Below, piece by piece: positions 1-6,589 of a stretch of DNA of 12,083 nucleotides. A program made the position numbers and the translations under genes. The stretch comes from Opitutus sp. GAS368 (GTDB lineage Bacteria; Verrucomicrobiota; Verrucomicrobiia; Opitutales; Opitutaceae). The stretch is taken from the NCBI GenBank assembly GCA_945862035.1, contig CAMAXB010000065.1, positions 1 through 12,083 of the forward strand. Direction: 5' to 3'. The notes below the pieces were generated by a model. That model worked only from the letters and a program-made list of their open reading frames with translations, was not told where the DNA came from and made no database searches. The first letter of the stretch is position 1. Each line of letters starts with the position of its first letter.

Positions 1-1009
1 CGGCCGTGGTCACCAGCGCAGAGCCGATGGCTGCGTTGAGGATGGGCGTGAGCGTGCCGGACAACACCCGGCCGACCACCGCCCCGTCCGCGCCCAGCAC
101 CGGCGTCTCCGCCCGCACGATACGGCGGTCGCCGGTCTTGAAGAACACGACCTTGTGGGGTGCGCCGGTTTGTTTTTCGGCCACGAGCGCGTCGCGCCCG
201 ATGAAATCGGCGCCCTTGTCCAGTTTCACCGTCCAGCCGAGGCCGGCGGTCAGCGGCGAAATCGTGGCGCTGATCTCGTGTCCGTAAAGCGGGTAGCCGG
301 CCTCGAGCCGGAGGCTGTCGCGCGCGCCCAAGCCGGCGAGTTCCAAGCCGTGAGGAGCACCCGCCGCCAGGAGAGCCTCAGCCAACAGAGGAGCGTCGGA
401 GGCGGCGTGGTAGAGTTCAAACCCATCCTCTCCGGTGTAGCCGGTCCGACTGAGGATGCACGCGATACCCGCCACGGTGCCCTCGGCAAACTGATAGTAC
501 TTTACCGCGCCACGCTTGGCGCCGGTGAGCGACTGCACGATCTCCGCCGCCTTGGGACCTTGCACCGCAAGCAGGGCGTAATCTTCGCTACGGTTGCGGA
601 CCGAGACCTGAAAGCCCGCGGCCTGCGCCGTGATCCACGCCACGTCCTTGTCGATATTACCGGCATTGATGCACAAGAAGTAGTCGTCGGGCGCCCGCAT
701 GTACACCAGTAGATCGTCCACCACCCCGCCATCCGGCTGGCACATCGGGGAGTAGAGCACGCGCCCCGGGTACATTTGTGCCACATCATTCGTGACCAAC
801 TGGTTCAGGAAACGTCCGGCCTCCGGGCCCCGCACGTCCACCTCGCCCATGTGACTGACGTCGAAAAGTCCAGCCGTGCGGCGGACCGCCTTGTGTTCCT
901 CCAGAATGCTCCGGTACTGCACCGGCATCTCCCAGCCGGCGAAATCAACCAGGCGGCCACCGCGGGCGGCATGAAAGGCGTACAGGGGCGTTCGCTGCAG
1001 CGAGGACAT
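1..1009 (-). CDS. gcvT: Aminomethyltransferase (glycine cleavage T protein), 3' end cut by window
   Basis: GcvT takes the aminomethyl group from lipoylated H protein, passes the methylene group to tetrahydrofolate and releases ammonia, in the cytoplasmic glycine cleavage system. Reading the minus strand from the ATG at 1009 gives 336 residues with no stop before the window edge; the family is usually about 360-370, so roughly the last 30 residues are missing. Visible family motifs are the start MSSLQRTPLYAFH, DFAGWEMPVQY (22-32), LFDVSHMGEV (48-57), GGVVDDLLVY (94-103, with the folate-contacting Asp of the family at 98/99), SRTGYTGEDGFELY (187-200) and DSLRLEAGYPLYGHEI (231-246). The ATG was chosen because it places the family's N-terminus exactly; I see no clear Shine-Dalgarno before it. 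Other gcv genes would be expected beyond position 1, but none is visible here. Confidence 0.96.
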   Translation of the reverse strand, partial: MSSLQRTPLYAFHAARGGRLVDFAGWEMPVQYRSILEEHKAVRRTAGLFDVSHMGEVDVRGPEAGRFLNQLVTNDVAQMYPGRVLYSPMCQPDGGVVDDLLVYMRAPDDYFLCINAGNIDKDVAWITAQAAGFQVSVRNRSEDYALLAVQGPKAAEIVQSLTGAKRGAVKYYQFAEGTVAGIACILSRTGYTGEDGFELYHAASDAPLLAEALLAAGAPHGLELAGLGARDSLRLEAGYPLYGHEISATISPLTAGLGWTVKLDKGADFIGRDALVAEKQTGAPHKVVFFKTGDRRIVRAETPVLGADGAVVGRVLSGTLTPILNAAIGSALVTTA

Positions 1010-1056
1010 GGACGCCACTACGCCGGGCCGCGCTGGCTTCGGCAAGTGACTTTTTA

Positions 1057-1110
1057 CCCGCTACGCGGGACGCCGTCCCGAATTTGGTTCGTCAACGGGT
1101 TTCAACCCGT
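1057..1110. repeat. Cluster of overlapping inverted repeats in the divergent gcvT/CNNM gap
   Basis: Three short perfect inverted repeats lie in 54 bases: CCCGC-TAC-GCGGG (1057-1069), CGGGAC-GCC-GTCCCG (1066-1080) and ACGGGT-TTCA-ACCCGT (1095-1110). The first two share the bases 1066-1069, so only one could form at a time. All sit between two divergent starts. They could be an operator, a 5'-leader structure of the rightward transcript, or a REP-like intergenic repeat. No T-run follows on either strand in the orientation a terminator would need. The repeats are seen directly; function is not known. Confidence 0.5.
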
Positions 1111-1123
1111 CCACTCACCTACC

Positions 1124-2200
1124 ATGGAATGGCTTCTCATCGCGATCGCGCTCACCCTCGGCATTTCCTTCGCCTGCTCCCTCATGGAGTCAATGATTCT
1201 CAGCACAACCGTGGCGGAGGTGGAGGCGCTGAAACGCGATCACCCCCGACAGGGCGCCAAGCTCGAGGAACTCAGAACCGGCATCCAGGAAACGATTTCG
1301 ACGATCCTCACGCTGAACACGATCGCGAACACCCTCGGGTCAGTCACCATCGGCGGCCTTGCGACCAAGCTCTACGGCGACGCGGTCCTTGGCCTGATTT
1401 CGGCAGTGCTCACCGTCGCGATCCTCATTTTCTCGGAAGTCCTGCCCAAAACCATCGGCGTCGTCTACCGCCGCCAGCTGCAGCCCTACGTGGTCTACCC
1501 CCTGTCGGCGATGTGCAACGCCCTCCGCCCCATCACCTATATCTGCGGCCTTATTGTGCAGTTGGTGATTCGCGCCCCGGCCGAACGAACCGACTCTGAC
1601 CAGGAGATCATTCTGCTCGCCGAACGCGGCGCCCAGCAGGGGACGCTCACACGCAGCGAGTCCAGCATCATTGCCAACGCGCTGTCGCTCGATGACATCC
1701 GCGTGAGCGAGATCATGACGCCCCGCACCGTGGTGACCTCCCTGCGCAAGAGCGCCACGGTCGGCGAAATCTTCCGCGATTTCCCCAACATCCCCTTCGC
1801 CCGCATGCCGGTGTACAGCAAGTCCCTCGACGATGTCGTGGGCTTGGTGCGGCGGCGCGACCTGCTCAAGGCCAAGGCAAATGACCAGGACCTCGATCTG
1901 GTTGAGAAGGTCATGCAGGAAGTCCACTTTATCCCGGAGACCGTCACCGTCGCCAACGCCCTGCAGGTCTTTCTGAAGACGCACCAGCAGATCCTCGTCG
2001 TAGTCGACGAGTTCGGCGCCACCGCCGGCGTGGTCAGCATGGAGGATGTCATGGAGCATCTGCTTGGCCGGGAGATTTTCGAAAAGGACGACATCGCCGT
2101 GGACATGCGCGAGCTCGCTCGGGCCAAGTTGCAGAAACAGGCCAAACCGCGCCGCACGGGGGACACCGCCATCACGCCTTTCCCGCCGCCCAAGCCATGA
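1124..2200 (+). CDS. CNNM (DUF21) membrane protein with CBS pair, 'hemolysin'-type
   Basis: The 358-residue product has the CNNM/DUF21 transmembrane domain followed by a tandem CBS module. This is the architecture of bacterial CorB/'hemolysin-like' proteins, linked to divalent cation (Mg2+/Co2+) export and binding adenine nucleotides in the CBS pair. Hydrophobic stretches lie at about 2-22, 62-80, 87-108 and 123-150, with the family signature FSEVLPKTIG at 103-112. CBS1 spans about 190-250 (SEIMTPRTVV at 195-204) and CBS2 about 260-318 (VVVDEFGATAGVVSMEDVME at 292-311). The C-terminal CorC/HlyC domain of longer relatives is absent; the tail after 320 is short, basic and Pro-rich. An upstream in-frame extension to 776 exists but runs antisense through gcvT, so the ATG at 1124, right before the first membrane segment, is preferred. 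The stop overlaps the lgt start by ATGA. The ion specificity is unknown; 'hemolysin' is a historical name. Confidence 0.9.
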   Translation: MEWLLIAIALTLGISFACSLMESMILSTTVAEVEALKRDHPRQGAKLEELRTGIQETISTILTLNTIANTLGSVTIGGLATKLYGDAVLGLISAVLTVAILIFSEVLPKTIGVVYRRQLQPYVVYPLSAMCNALRPITYICGLIVQLVIRAPAERTDSDQEIILLAERGAQQGTLTRSESSIIANALSLDDIRVSEIMTPRTVVTSLRKSATVGEIFRDFPNIPFARMPVYSKSLDDVVGLVRRRDLLKAKANDQDLDLVEKVMQEVHFIPETVTVANALQVFLKTHQQILVVVDEFGATAGVVSMEDVMEHLLGREIFEKDDIAVDMRELARAKLQKQAKPRRTGDTAITPFPPPKP

Positions 2201-3042
2201 CCGCGACGAGCACTCACTGGGTTCACGACCTGAGCCCCTTTCTCCTGCAGTTTTCGGAGACCATCGGTATTCGCTACTACGGGCTCGCCTACGTTCTTGG
2301 CTTCGTGGGCGCCGCCTGGCTCCTGCGGTGCTATGCCCGCGCCGAGCTCTCCCTCGTGCCCGCCCAAAAAATCGGCGACCTGATGTTCGCGCTGATCCTG
2401 GGCGTTTTTCTCGGAGGACGAATCGGCTATTTCATTCTGTACCAGCCGGAGGCCGTGCTCGCCGATCCCCTGCAACTGCTCAGGGTCTGGGAGGGCGGCA
2501 TGGCCAGTCATGGCGGCTTCGTCGGCGTCGTCGTCGCGCTTGCCTGGTTCGGCCGGGCTCAGCGCATCGGCTTCTTCCATCTGAGCGATCTCGTCGCATC
2601 GGTTGCCCCCCTTGGTCTGCTGCTCGGCCGCATCGCCAACTTCATCAACGGCGAACTCTGGGGCCGCATCAGCACAGTGCCCTGGGCTGTTATTTTCCCT
2701 CTGAGCGAGTCGCCCGGCACGCCTGTGGCGCTGATTCCCGCCCGCCACCCCTCCCAGCTCTACCAAGCCGCCCTAGAGGGAGCCATCCTGCTCGCCTTCG
2801 TCCAGATCCGGCTCTGGTGGTCCGCCGGCGTGCTCAAGGCACCGGGTCGCCTCGCCGGGGAATTTCTCGTTGGCTACGCGATTCTGCGTTCGATCGGCGA
2901 GCTGTTCCGCGAACCCGATGCGGGACTTCTCTTCGGCCTGAATCGCGGAATCTTCTACTCATTCTTTCTCGTCGCCGCGGGCGCCTTCATCATCGCACGA
3001 TCGAGGAGGATCGCTCCACCCCATCAGGCCTGGAGGGGATAA
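2197..3042 (+). CDS. lgt: Prolipoprotein diacylglyceryl transferase
   Basis: Lgt moves diacylglycerol from phosphatidylglycerol to the lipobox cysteine of prolipoproteins, the first step of lipoprotein maturation in the inner membrane. The 281-residue product is of normal length and polytopic. It shows IRYYGLAYVLGF (25-36), GGMASHGGFVG (100-110) with the essential family His at 105, the Lgt signature GRIANFINGELWGR (144-157), RHPSQLYQA (183-191), and a C-terminal YAILRSIGELFREPD (227-241) with the conserved Arg/Glu. The ATG lies inside the stop region of the preceding CNNM gene (ATGA), so translation is probably coupled; no Shine-Dalgarno stands out. The lipoprotein encoded at 8486 would be one of its substrates. 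Identity is firm. Confidence 0.97.
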   Translation: MTATSTHWVHDLSPFLLQFSETIGIRYYGLAYVLGFVGAAWLLRCYARAELSLVPAQKIGDLMFALILGVFLGGRIGYFILYQPEAVLADPLQLLRVWEGGMASHGGFVGVVVALAWFGRAQRIGFFHLSDLVASVAPLGLLLGRIANFINGELWGRISTVPWAVIFPLSESPGTPVALIPARHPSQLYQAALEGAILLAFVQIRLWWSAGVLKAPGRLAGEFLVGYAILRSIGELFREPDAGLLFGLNRGIFYSFFLVAAGAFIIARSRRIAPPHQAWRG

Positions 3043-3065
3043 TTCTCAGCACGCCGGACTGGTTT

Positions 3066-3450
3066 TTGGGGCCGTGTTGCGCCGAACCGAAGTCGATTCC
3101 CGCGAGCCTGACCCTCTGCAAGGCGCACGCACTGGCCGCCCAAACCGAAGGCTGCTCCGTGATCACCGGCCGCGGAAACTCGCTGGCGCCCTCTTTATCC
3201 CGAAGGCACCGCGCTGGTGGTCGCGCAGCTGCCCTGTGATGCCCTTCAGCGCGGCATGAAAGTGGTCTACCGTAACCGCTCCAACCGCTTCGTTGCCCGT
3301 GTTCTCGTCCCCCGCGCCCATGATGGCTGGCGGAGCACCGGCCTCAACAATCGGAGCCACGTTGGCGAAGACGTGGACGCCACCGATCTTGTCGGCGTCA
3401 TCATCGCGGCGTTTCAGCCCGTCCTCCGCATCATGGTCAGCCAGCGCTGA
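3066..3450 (+). pseudogene. Small S24/S26-peptidase-like protein, frameshifted
   Basis: Two reading frames join into one sensible protein. The upstream frame reads SIPASLTLCKAHALAAQTEG, then SVITGRGNSLAP up to 3191. Skipping one base (T3192) continues as LYPEGTALVVAQLPCDALQR, then GMKVVYRN and RFVARVLVPRAHDGWRSTGL to the stop at 3448-3450. The join resembles the G-x-S-M-x-P-x-x-x-x-G-x-x-V region of S24/S26 serine peptidase-like folds, followed by the 'RFVAxxVxxxxDGWxxxGxNN' strand region. The serine is kept but the usual Met is Leu, and no catalytic Lys is obvious, so it may not be a protease. The start is uncertain: I used a TTG at 3066 because no ATG or GTG sits suitably in that frame, and a signal peptide may be lost. 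It follows lgt by 23 bp. Possible explanations are true decay, a sequencing error, or +1 slippage at CCC-T. I recognise the fold type only, not a named family. Confidence 0.5.
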
Positions 3451-3478
3451 CCCGTCCGCTCGCGGCGGTCAGCTGACC
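3435..3478. terminator. Hairpin pair between convergent genes, possible terminator
   Basis: GGTCAGC-CAGC-GCTGACC (3435-3452) is a perfect 7-bp stem with a 4-base loop spanning the stop of the broken S24-like gene. The 12-bp palindrome GGTCAGCTGACC (3467-3478) covers the pcp stop and repeats the same arm sequence. It sits exactly where two converging transcripts end. There is no U-tract on either strand, so it is not a classic intrinsic terminator; it may act as a 3'-end stabiliser or a weak bidirectional terminator. Confidence 0.4.
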
Positions 3479-4158
3479 TGGCCACCCGGCGCGGGCACGT
3501 CGCCCCTGAAGGCCAGCGTCGTCTGGATCGCAATCAGGACCGCTTCAACCGAGATCGCCAGCGGCAGTGACGACCGCTTCCGCCCGGCTACGGGCACCGC
3601 GGGGACGTGGATGAATCCTCCGCGCAGCGACTTGCCGGCACCCTTCCGGGCCAGGTCGTGCATCAAGCCATAGAACACGTGATTACAGACAAAGGTCCCG
3701 GCGGTCTGCGACACCGCCGCCGGGATCCGCCGCGCCTGCAAGGCCGCCACAATCGCCTTGATCGGCAGCGTGCTCCAGTACGCAGCCGGACCTCCCCTTA
3801 CCACCGGCCGGTCGATTGGTTGTTCTCCTGCATTGTCCGCGATTCGCGCGTCGTCAATGTTCAGCGCCACTCGCTCCGGCGTCACTTCACTCCGTCCGGC
3901 GGCGAGCCCGAGACAAACCACCACCGCCGGCCGGTGCTGCTTGATCAACCGGCGCAGTTCAAGCCGCGAATCCCCAAACACGCAGGGGAGCAAACCGGCG
4001 ACGACCCGATGCGCGCCGACTTGAAGCCCGTGCAACTGCCGGGCAATTTCCCGCGACGGATTTAAGGGCTCGTCGCCGAAGGGCTCGAACCCCGTCACGA
4101 GGACCGTGCGCTCCGGCCGCCGGGCCCGCTTTTCCTTGCCTCGCTTCTTCTGATTCAT
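3469..4158 (-). CDS. pcp: Pyroglutamyl peptidase I (pyrrolidone-carboxylate peptidase)
   Basis: Pcp is a cytoplasmic cysteine peptidase (family C15) that removes N-terminal pyroglutamate (5-oxoproline) from peptides. The 229-residue product starts its fold at VLVTGFEPFGDEPLNPS (19-35) and keeps the whole triad: Glu95 in ITPERVA-type VTPERVALN (92-100), Cys158 in GTFVCNH (154-160) and His184 in GFIHVPAVP (181-189). The first 17 residues are a basic extension (MNQKKRGKEKRARRPER) not usual for the family; no better internal start is available, and it does not look like a signal peptide. It is the last gene of the minus-strand operon, 36 bp after the DUF979 gene. The product of its reaction, 5-oxoproline, is the substrate of PxpABC encoded upstream in the same operon, which argues for a joint pyroglutamyl-peptide salvage role. 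Confidence 0.96.
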   Translation of the reverse strand: MNQKKRGKEKRARRPERTVLVTGFEPFGDEPLNPSREIARQLHGLQVGAHRVVAGLLPCVFGDSRLELRRLIKQHRPAVVVCLGLAAGRSEVTPERVALNIDDARIADNAGEQPIDRPVVRGGPAAYWSTLPIKAIVAALQARRIPAAVSQTAGTFVCNHVFYGLMHDLARKGAGKSLRGGFIHVPAVPVAGRKRSSLPLAISVEAVLIAIQTTLAFRGDVPAPGGQVS

Positions 4159-4194
4159 CGGTGGTGATGGGGTGTTGCGCGTGATGACAGGGCT

Positions 4195-5157
4195 TCAGAA
4201 TCGGTAAACGCATAGGTACATGACCACGACATTGAAGATCCAGATGACCGCCGCAAACGGAACTTGCGCCCGGATTACCGCCCAATCGTCGGGCAGTTCC
4301 AACAGGCGCACCGGGACGAGATTGAAATTGGCCGCCATCGGCGTGACCAAGGTCCCGCAGTAGCCCGACAACATGCCAAGCGCGCCCATCACGGCCGGGT
4401 TCCCACCGTGCGCCTGCACCACAAACGGCAGCCCAATTCCCAACGTGATGACGGGAAAGGCGGCAAAGGCATTGCCGAGCAGGATCGTGAACGCAGCCAT
4501 CCCGCCGCAATAGGCGAGCACCGCCACCAGCGGATCCTGCACCGGGAGCGCGGCCGCGACGAGTTCGGCAATCACATCGCCCACGCCGGCCCGGCCCAGG
4601 ATGCCCCCCAGCGCCGCCAGCATCTGGGGCAGGATGAGCGTCCATCCGATGACCTGGAGCAGGCGCCCGCCCTCCCGCGCGACCGTGACCGGCCCCTCCC
4701 GCGTCAGCCGCATGGCCGCCACCAGTCCGACGACACAGCCGAGCGCAAGCGCGACCTGCGGTAACTGGCGCGCATTGACCAGGCTCCCCCCGTTCCAGGT
4801 GATCCGGTCGAGGGTGAGGCTGCCCGCCACGGTCACGAACGGCACCAGCAGGACGGGAACCAGCAGGCGATCACGCAGGCGAGTCGCGCGCGCGGTCGAC
4901 CCGGCCGGATGGGCGTTCGAGGTCAGCGGCGCGGAGACCTGCCGCGTCGCCGCCAAAAGGGTGAGCAGGAGCACAAGGTAACCGACGGTTGCTTCCGACA
5001 GCCAGCGACCGCCCCCCATCGCGATGGCCAGGAGCAGCCAGAAAGCAGCGGATCCCCAGCGCCGGGGATGACCGCGATCGCACGCGACGACCCCGGCCAC
5101 GGACGCCAGCACCAGCCCGCCTCCCACAAAGAAGGCCTCAAGGGGCAGCAGGATCAC
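4195..5157 (-). CDS. DUF979 family membrane protein, candidate transporter subunit
   Basis: The 320-residue product from the GTG at 5157 is almost wholly hydrophobic, with about nine or ten likely membrane segments. It carries the strongly conserved DUF979 block near its C-terminus: GNAFAAFPVITLGIGLP followed by GALGMLSGYCGTLVTPMAAN and FNLVPVRLLEL. An in-frame ATG further upstream (5271) would add an unrelated Arg/Gly-rich leader overlapping the DUF969 gene. The GTG is preferred because it starts at the first membrane segment, overlaps the DUF969 stop by GTGA and has a strong GGAGG site at good spacing. DUF979 has no established biochemical function that I know of. DUF969 and DUF979 genes commonly occur together and beside pcp. 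Here they are sandwiched between 5-oxoprolinase and pcp genes, so I infer a two-part transporter for 5-oxoproline or pyroglutamyl peptides. The family call is strong; the substrate is inference. Confidence 0.88.
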   Translation of the reverse strand: MILLPLEAFFVGGGLVLASVAGVVACDRGHPRRWGSAAFWLLLAIAMGGGRWLSEATVGYLVLLLTLLAATRQVSAPLTSNAHPAGSTARATRLRDRLLVPVLLVPFVTVAGSLTLDRITWNGGSLVNARQLPQVALALGCVVGLVAAMRLTREGPVTVAREGGRLLQVIGWTLILPQMLAALGGILGRAGVGDVIAELVAAALPVQDPLVAVLAYCGGMAAFTILLGNAFAAFPVITLGIGLPFVVQAHGGNPAVMGALGMLSGYCGTLVTPMAANFNLVPVRLLELPDDWAVIRAQVPFAAVIWIFNVVVMYLCVYRF

Positions 5158-5843
5158 GGCGTGTCCTCCGCTGCTGCCGGGGACGCCCGGCGCGAGACGA
5201 TTCTGCGATCCAGTCGGCGATAACGCCATGCCCCGACCGCCACCACCCAGAGCGCCGTCGGCAGGCTCCACGTCTGAATATCGCCCAGCGAAACCTCGAT
5301 TCCGGCGGTCTCGAAAAAGGCCCGCACAAGCAGCAGGGCGCCAATCGCCACCACGATGTCGTCGGCAAAAAAATTACCGGCGTTCTCCGCCGCCGCCGCG
5401 TGCGCGCGAATCTCCGCCCGGTCCGAATCGGTGAGAGGTCCGCTCTGCGAGGCCGCACCTTCGGCCATGGGCACGACGAGCGGACGAACCATCGAGGCAT
5501 GATTTCCAATGTTCAATCCCACCATGCTGGTGGCCGCACGCAGCAGCTGGTACCCCCCGAGCACGCGTCCTGCCGTGGCCGCCTGCGCCCGACGGATCCG
5601 TGCAGAAACCCATTCCTGCAGACCATGGCGCTCAAGAACTCCGACCACCGGAACCATCAGGATGACCGGGAGCGTCAAAACGCGATTATCGACAAAGAGC
5701 CGGCCCATCAGGGTCACGATCTCGTGAAACGAGAACCCGGCCAGCAGGCCGCTCACGATCGCGGCCGCGACCACCACCAGCAGGGTATTAACCCGAAAAG
5801 CGAACCCCACCGCGACGATGAGCAGTCCCAGTAGCTTGATCAC
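5154..5843 (-). CDS. DUF969 family membrane protein, candidate transporter subunit
   Basis: The 229-residue product starts VIKLLGLLIVAVGFAFRVNT at a GTG at 5843 and matches the usual DUF969 length of about 230. Family features are RLFVDNRVLTLPVILMVPVV followed by GVLERHGLQE (about 48-77), GNHASMVRPLVVPMAEGAA (about 113-131) and AAAENAGNFFADDIVVAIGA (about 150-169). There are several membrane segments, an Arg-rich middle loop (about 80-95) and a soluble charged tail. A longer frame with an ATG at 5939 would overlap pxpA by 100 bases with Arg-rich shadow sequence, so it was rejected. The GTG overlaps the pxpA stop (GTGA); only a weak GGGG precedes it, so translation may depend on re-initiation after pxpA. 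It pairs with the DUF979 protein encoded next, and both are probably parts of one inner-membrane permease. Function is unproven; the link to 5-oxoproline comes from the operon. Confidence 0.88.
   Translation of the reverse strand: MIKLLGLLIVAVGFAFRVNTLLVVVAAAIVSGLLAGFSFHEIVTLMGRLFVDNRVLTLPVILMVPVVGVLERHGLQEWVSARIRRAQAATAGRVLGGYQLLRAATSMVGLNIGNHASMVRPLVVPMAEGAASQSGPLTDSDRAEIRAHAAAAENAGNFFADDIVVAIGALLLVRAFFETAGIEVSLGDIQTWSLPTALWVVAVGAWRYRRLDRRIVSRRASPAAAEDTP
5165..5169 (-). promoter_or_regulatory. Shine-Dalgarno of the DUF979 gene
   Basis: The minus strand reads GGAGG, then 7 bases, then the GTG start at 5157. It lies within the last codons of the DUF969 gene. It is one of the best ribosome-binding sites in the window and decides the start of the DUF979 gene in favour of GTG rather than the upstream ATG. 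Confidence 0.75.
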
Positions 5844-6586
5844 GTCCCCACCGCTTTCCGTGCGACGCCTGCGGACGCCAGCGCCTGATCGACGCCTCGG
5901 GCAAAGGCGACGGCGTGCGCTCCATCGCCGTGGAGGCACAGCGTGTCGGCTCGCAGCTCGATCTCCCGCCCGTCCGTCGCCCGAACCCGGCCCGCCGTGA
6001 CCAGACGAAGCGCCTGCGCCACCGCCGCTCCCGCATCCTCGATGACCGCACCCGGACGCGATCGCGGAGTGAGTGAACCATCGTTCTCGTAAGTCCGGTC
6101 GGCAAAGACCTCATACGCCACCGCCAACCCCGCCGCCTCACCGGCCTGCACCAGAGCGCTGCCCGCGGGGCCAAAAAGGATCAAGTCCGGATCGGCGGAT
6201 TTGACCGCCTGCACAATCGCCGCCGCCAGGCGGGTATCGTGGGCGGCCTGATTGTACAACGCCCCATGCGGTTTGAGGTGGCGGACCGGGACGCCCTCCT
6301 CCGCCGCGATCCGCTGCAAAGTCTGGGTCTGCACGAGGACCAATCGGTAGACCTCCTCCGGCGCCAGCCTCTGCTCGAGCCGGCCGAAATTCACCCGGTC
6401 AGCGTAGCCCGGATGAGCCCCGACCGCCACCCCGTGGCGGTGGGCCAGACGGGCCGTCGCGCGCATGGTGGCAGCATCACCGGCGTGCGCGCCGCAGGCG
6501 ATGTTGGCTGAAGTCACCCAGCGCATCAGCTCAGCGTCCTGACCGGCCCCTTCACCTAGATCGCAGTTGAGATCAATGTGCGCCAT
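5840..6586 (-). CDS. pxpA: 5-oxoprolinase subunit A (LamB/YcsF family)
   Basis: PxpA works with PxpB and PxpC to hydrolyse 5-oxo-L-proline to L-glutamate with ATP, removing a toxic by-product and recovering glutamate in the cytoplasm. The 248-residue product is full length and carries all the YcsF blocks: DLNCDLGEG (5-13), NIACGAHAGD (28-37), VGAHPGYAD (55-63), LKPHGALYNQ (104-113), EVFADRTYENDGSLTPRSRP (159-178) and TLCLHGDGAHA (215-225). The ATG is 3 bp past the PxpBC stop and is preceded by AAAGGGA at good spacing. Its stop overlaps the DUF969 start by GTGA. All three subunits and pcp are in one operon, which strongly supports the 5-oxoprolinase reading over the old 'lactam utilization' name. 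Confidence 0.96.
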   Translation of the reverse strand: MAHIDLNCDLGEGAGQDAELMRWVTSANIACGAHAGDAATMRATARLAHRHGVAVGAHPGYADRVNFGRLEQRLAPEEVYRLVLVQTQTLQRIAAEEGVPVRHLKPHGALYNQAAHDTRLAAAIVQAVKSADPDLILFGPAGSALVQAGEAAGLAVAYEVFADRTYENDGSLTPRSRPGAVIEDAGAAVAQALRLVTAGRVRATDGREIELRADTLCLHGDGAHAVAFARGVDQALASAGVARKAVGT

Positions 6587-6589
6587 ACC

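Noticed and set aside
502..789. Short minus-strand frame inside gcvT with Cys/Trp/Arg-rich product
   Set aside because: It is a shifted frame of gcvT; the true frame reads through 1-1009 without a stop and carries every GcvT motif.
776..1123. In-frame N-terminal extension of the CNNM gene
   Set aside because: It runs antisense through the 5' part of gcvT, has no membrane-protein character and does not match the family; the ATG at 1124 begins the first membrane segment.
1010..1123. Glycine riboswitch upstream of gcvT
   Set aside because: The gap to the divergent gene is only 114 bases and shows short GC hairpins, not the paired aptamer layout of glycine riboswitches.
1537..2766. Long minus-strand open frame (409 codons) opposite the CNNM and lgt genes
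   Set aside because: Its composition is that of an antisense shadow in high-GC DNA; both sense genes show clear family motifs across the whole stretch.
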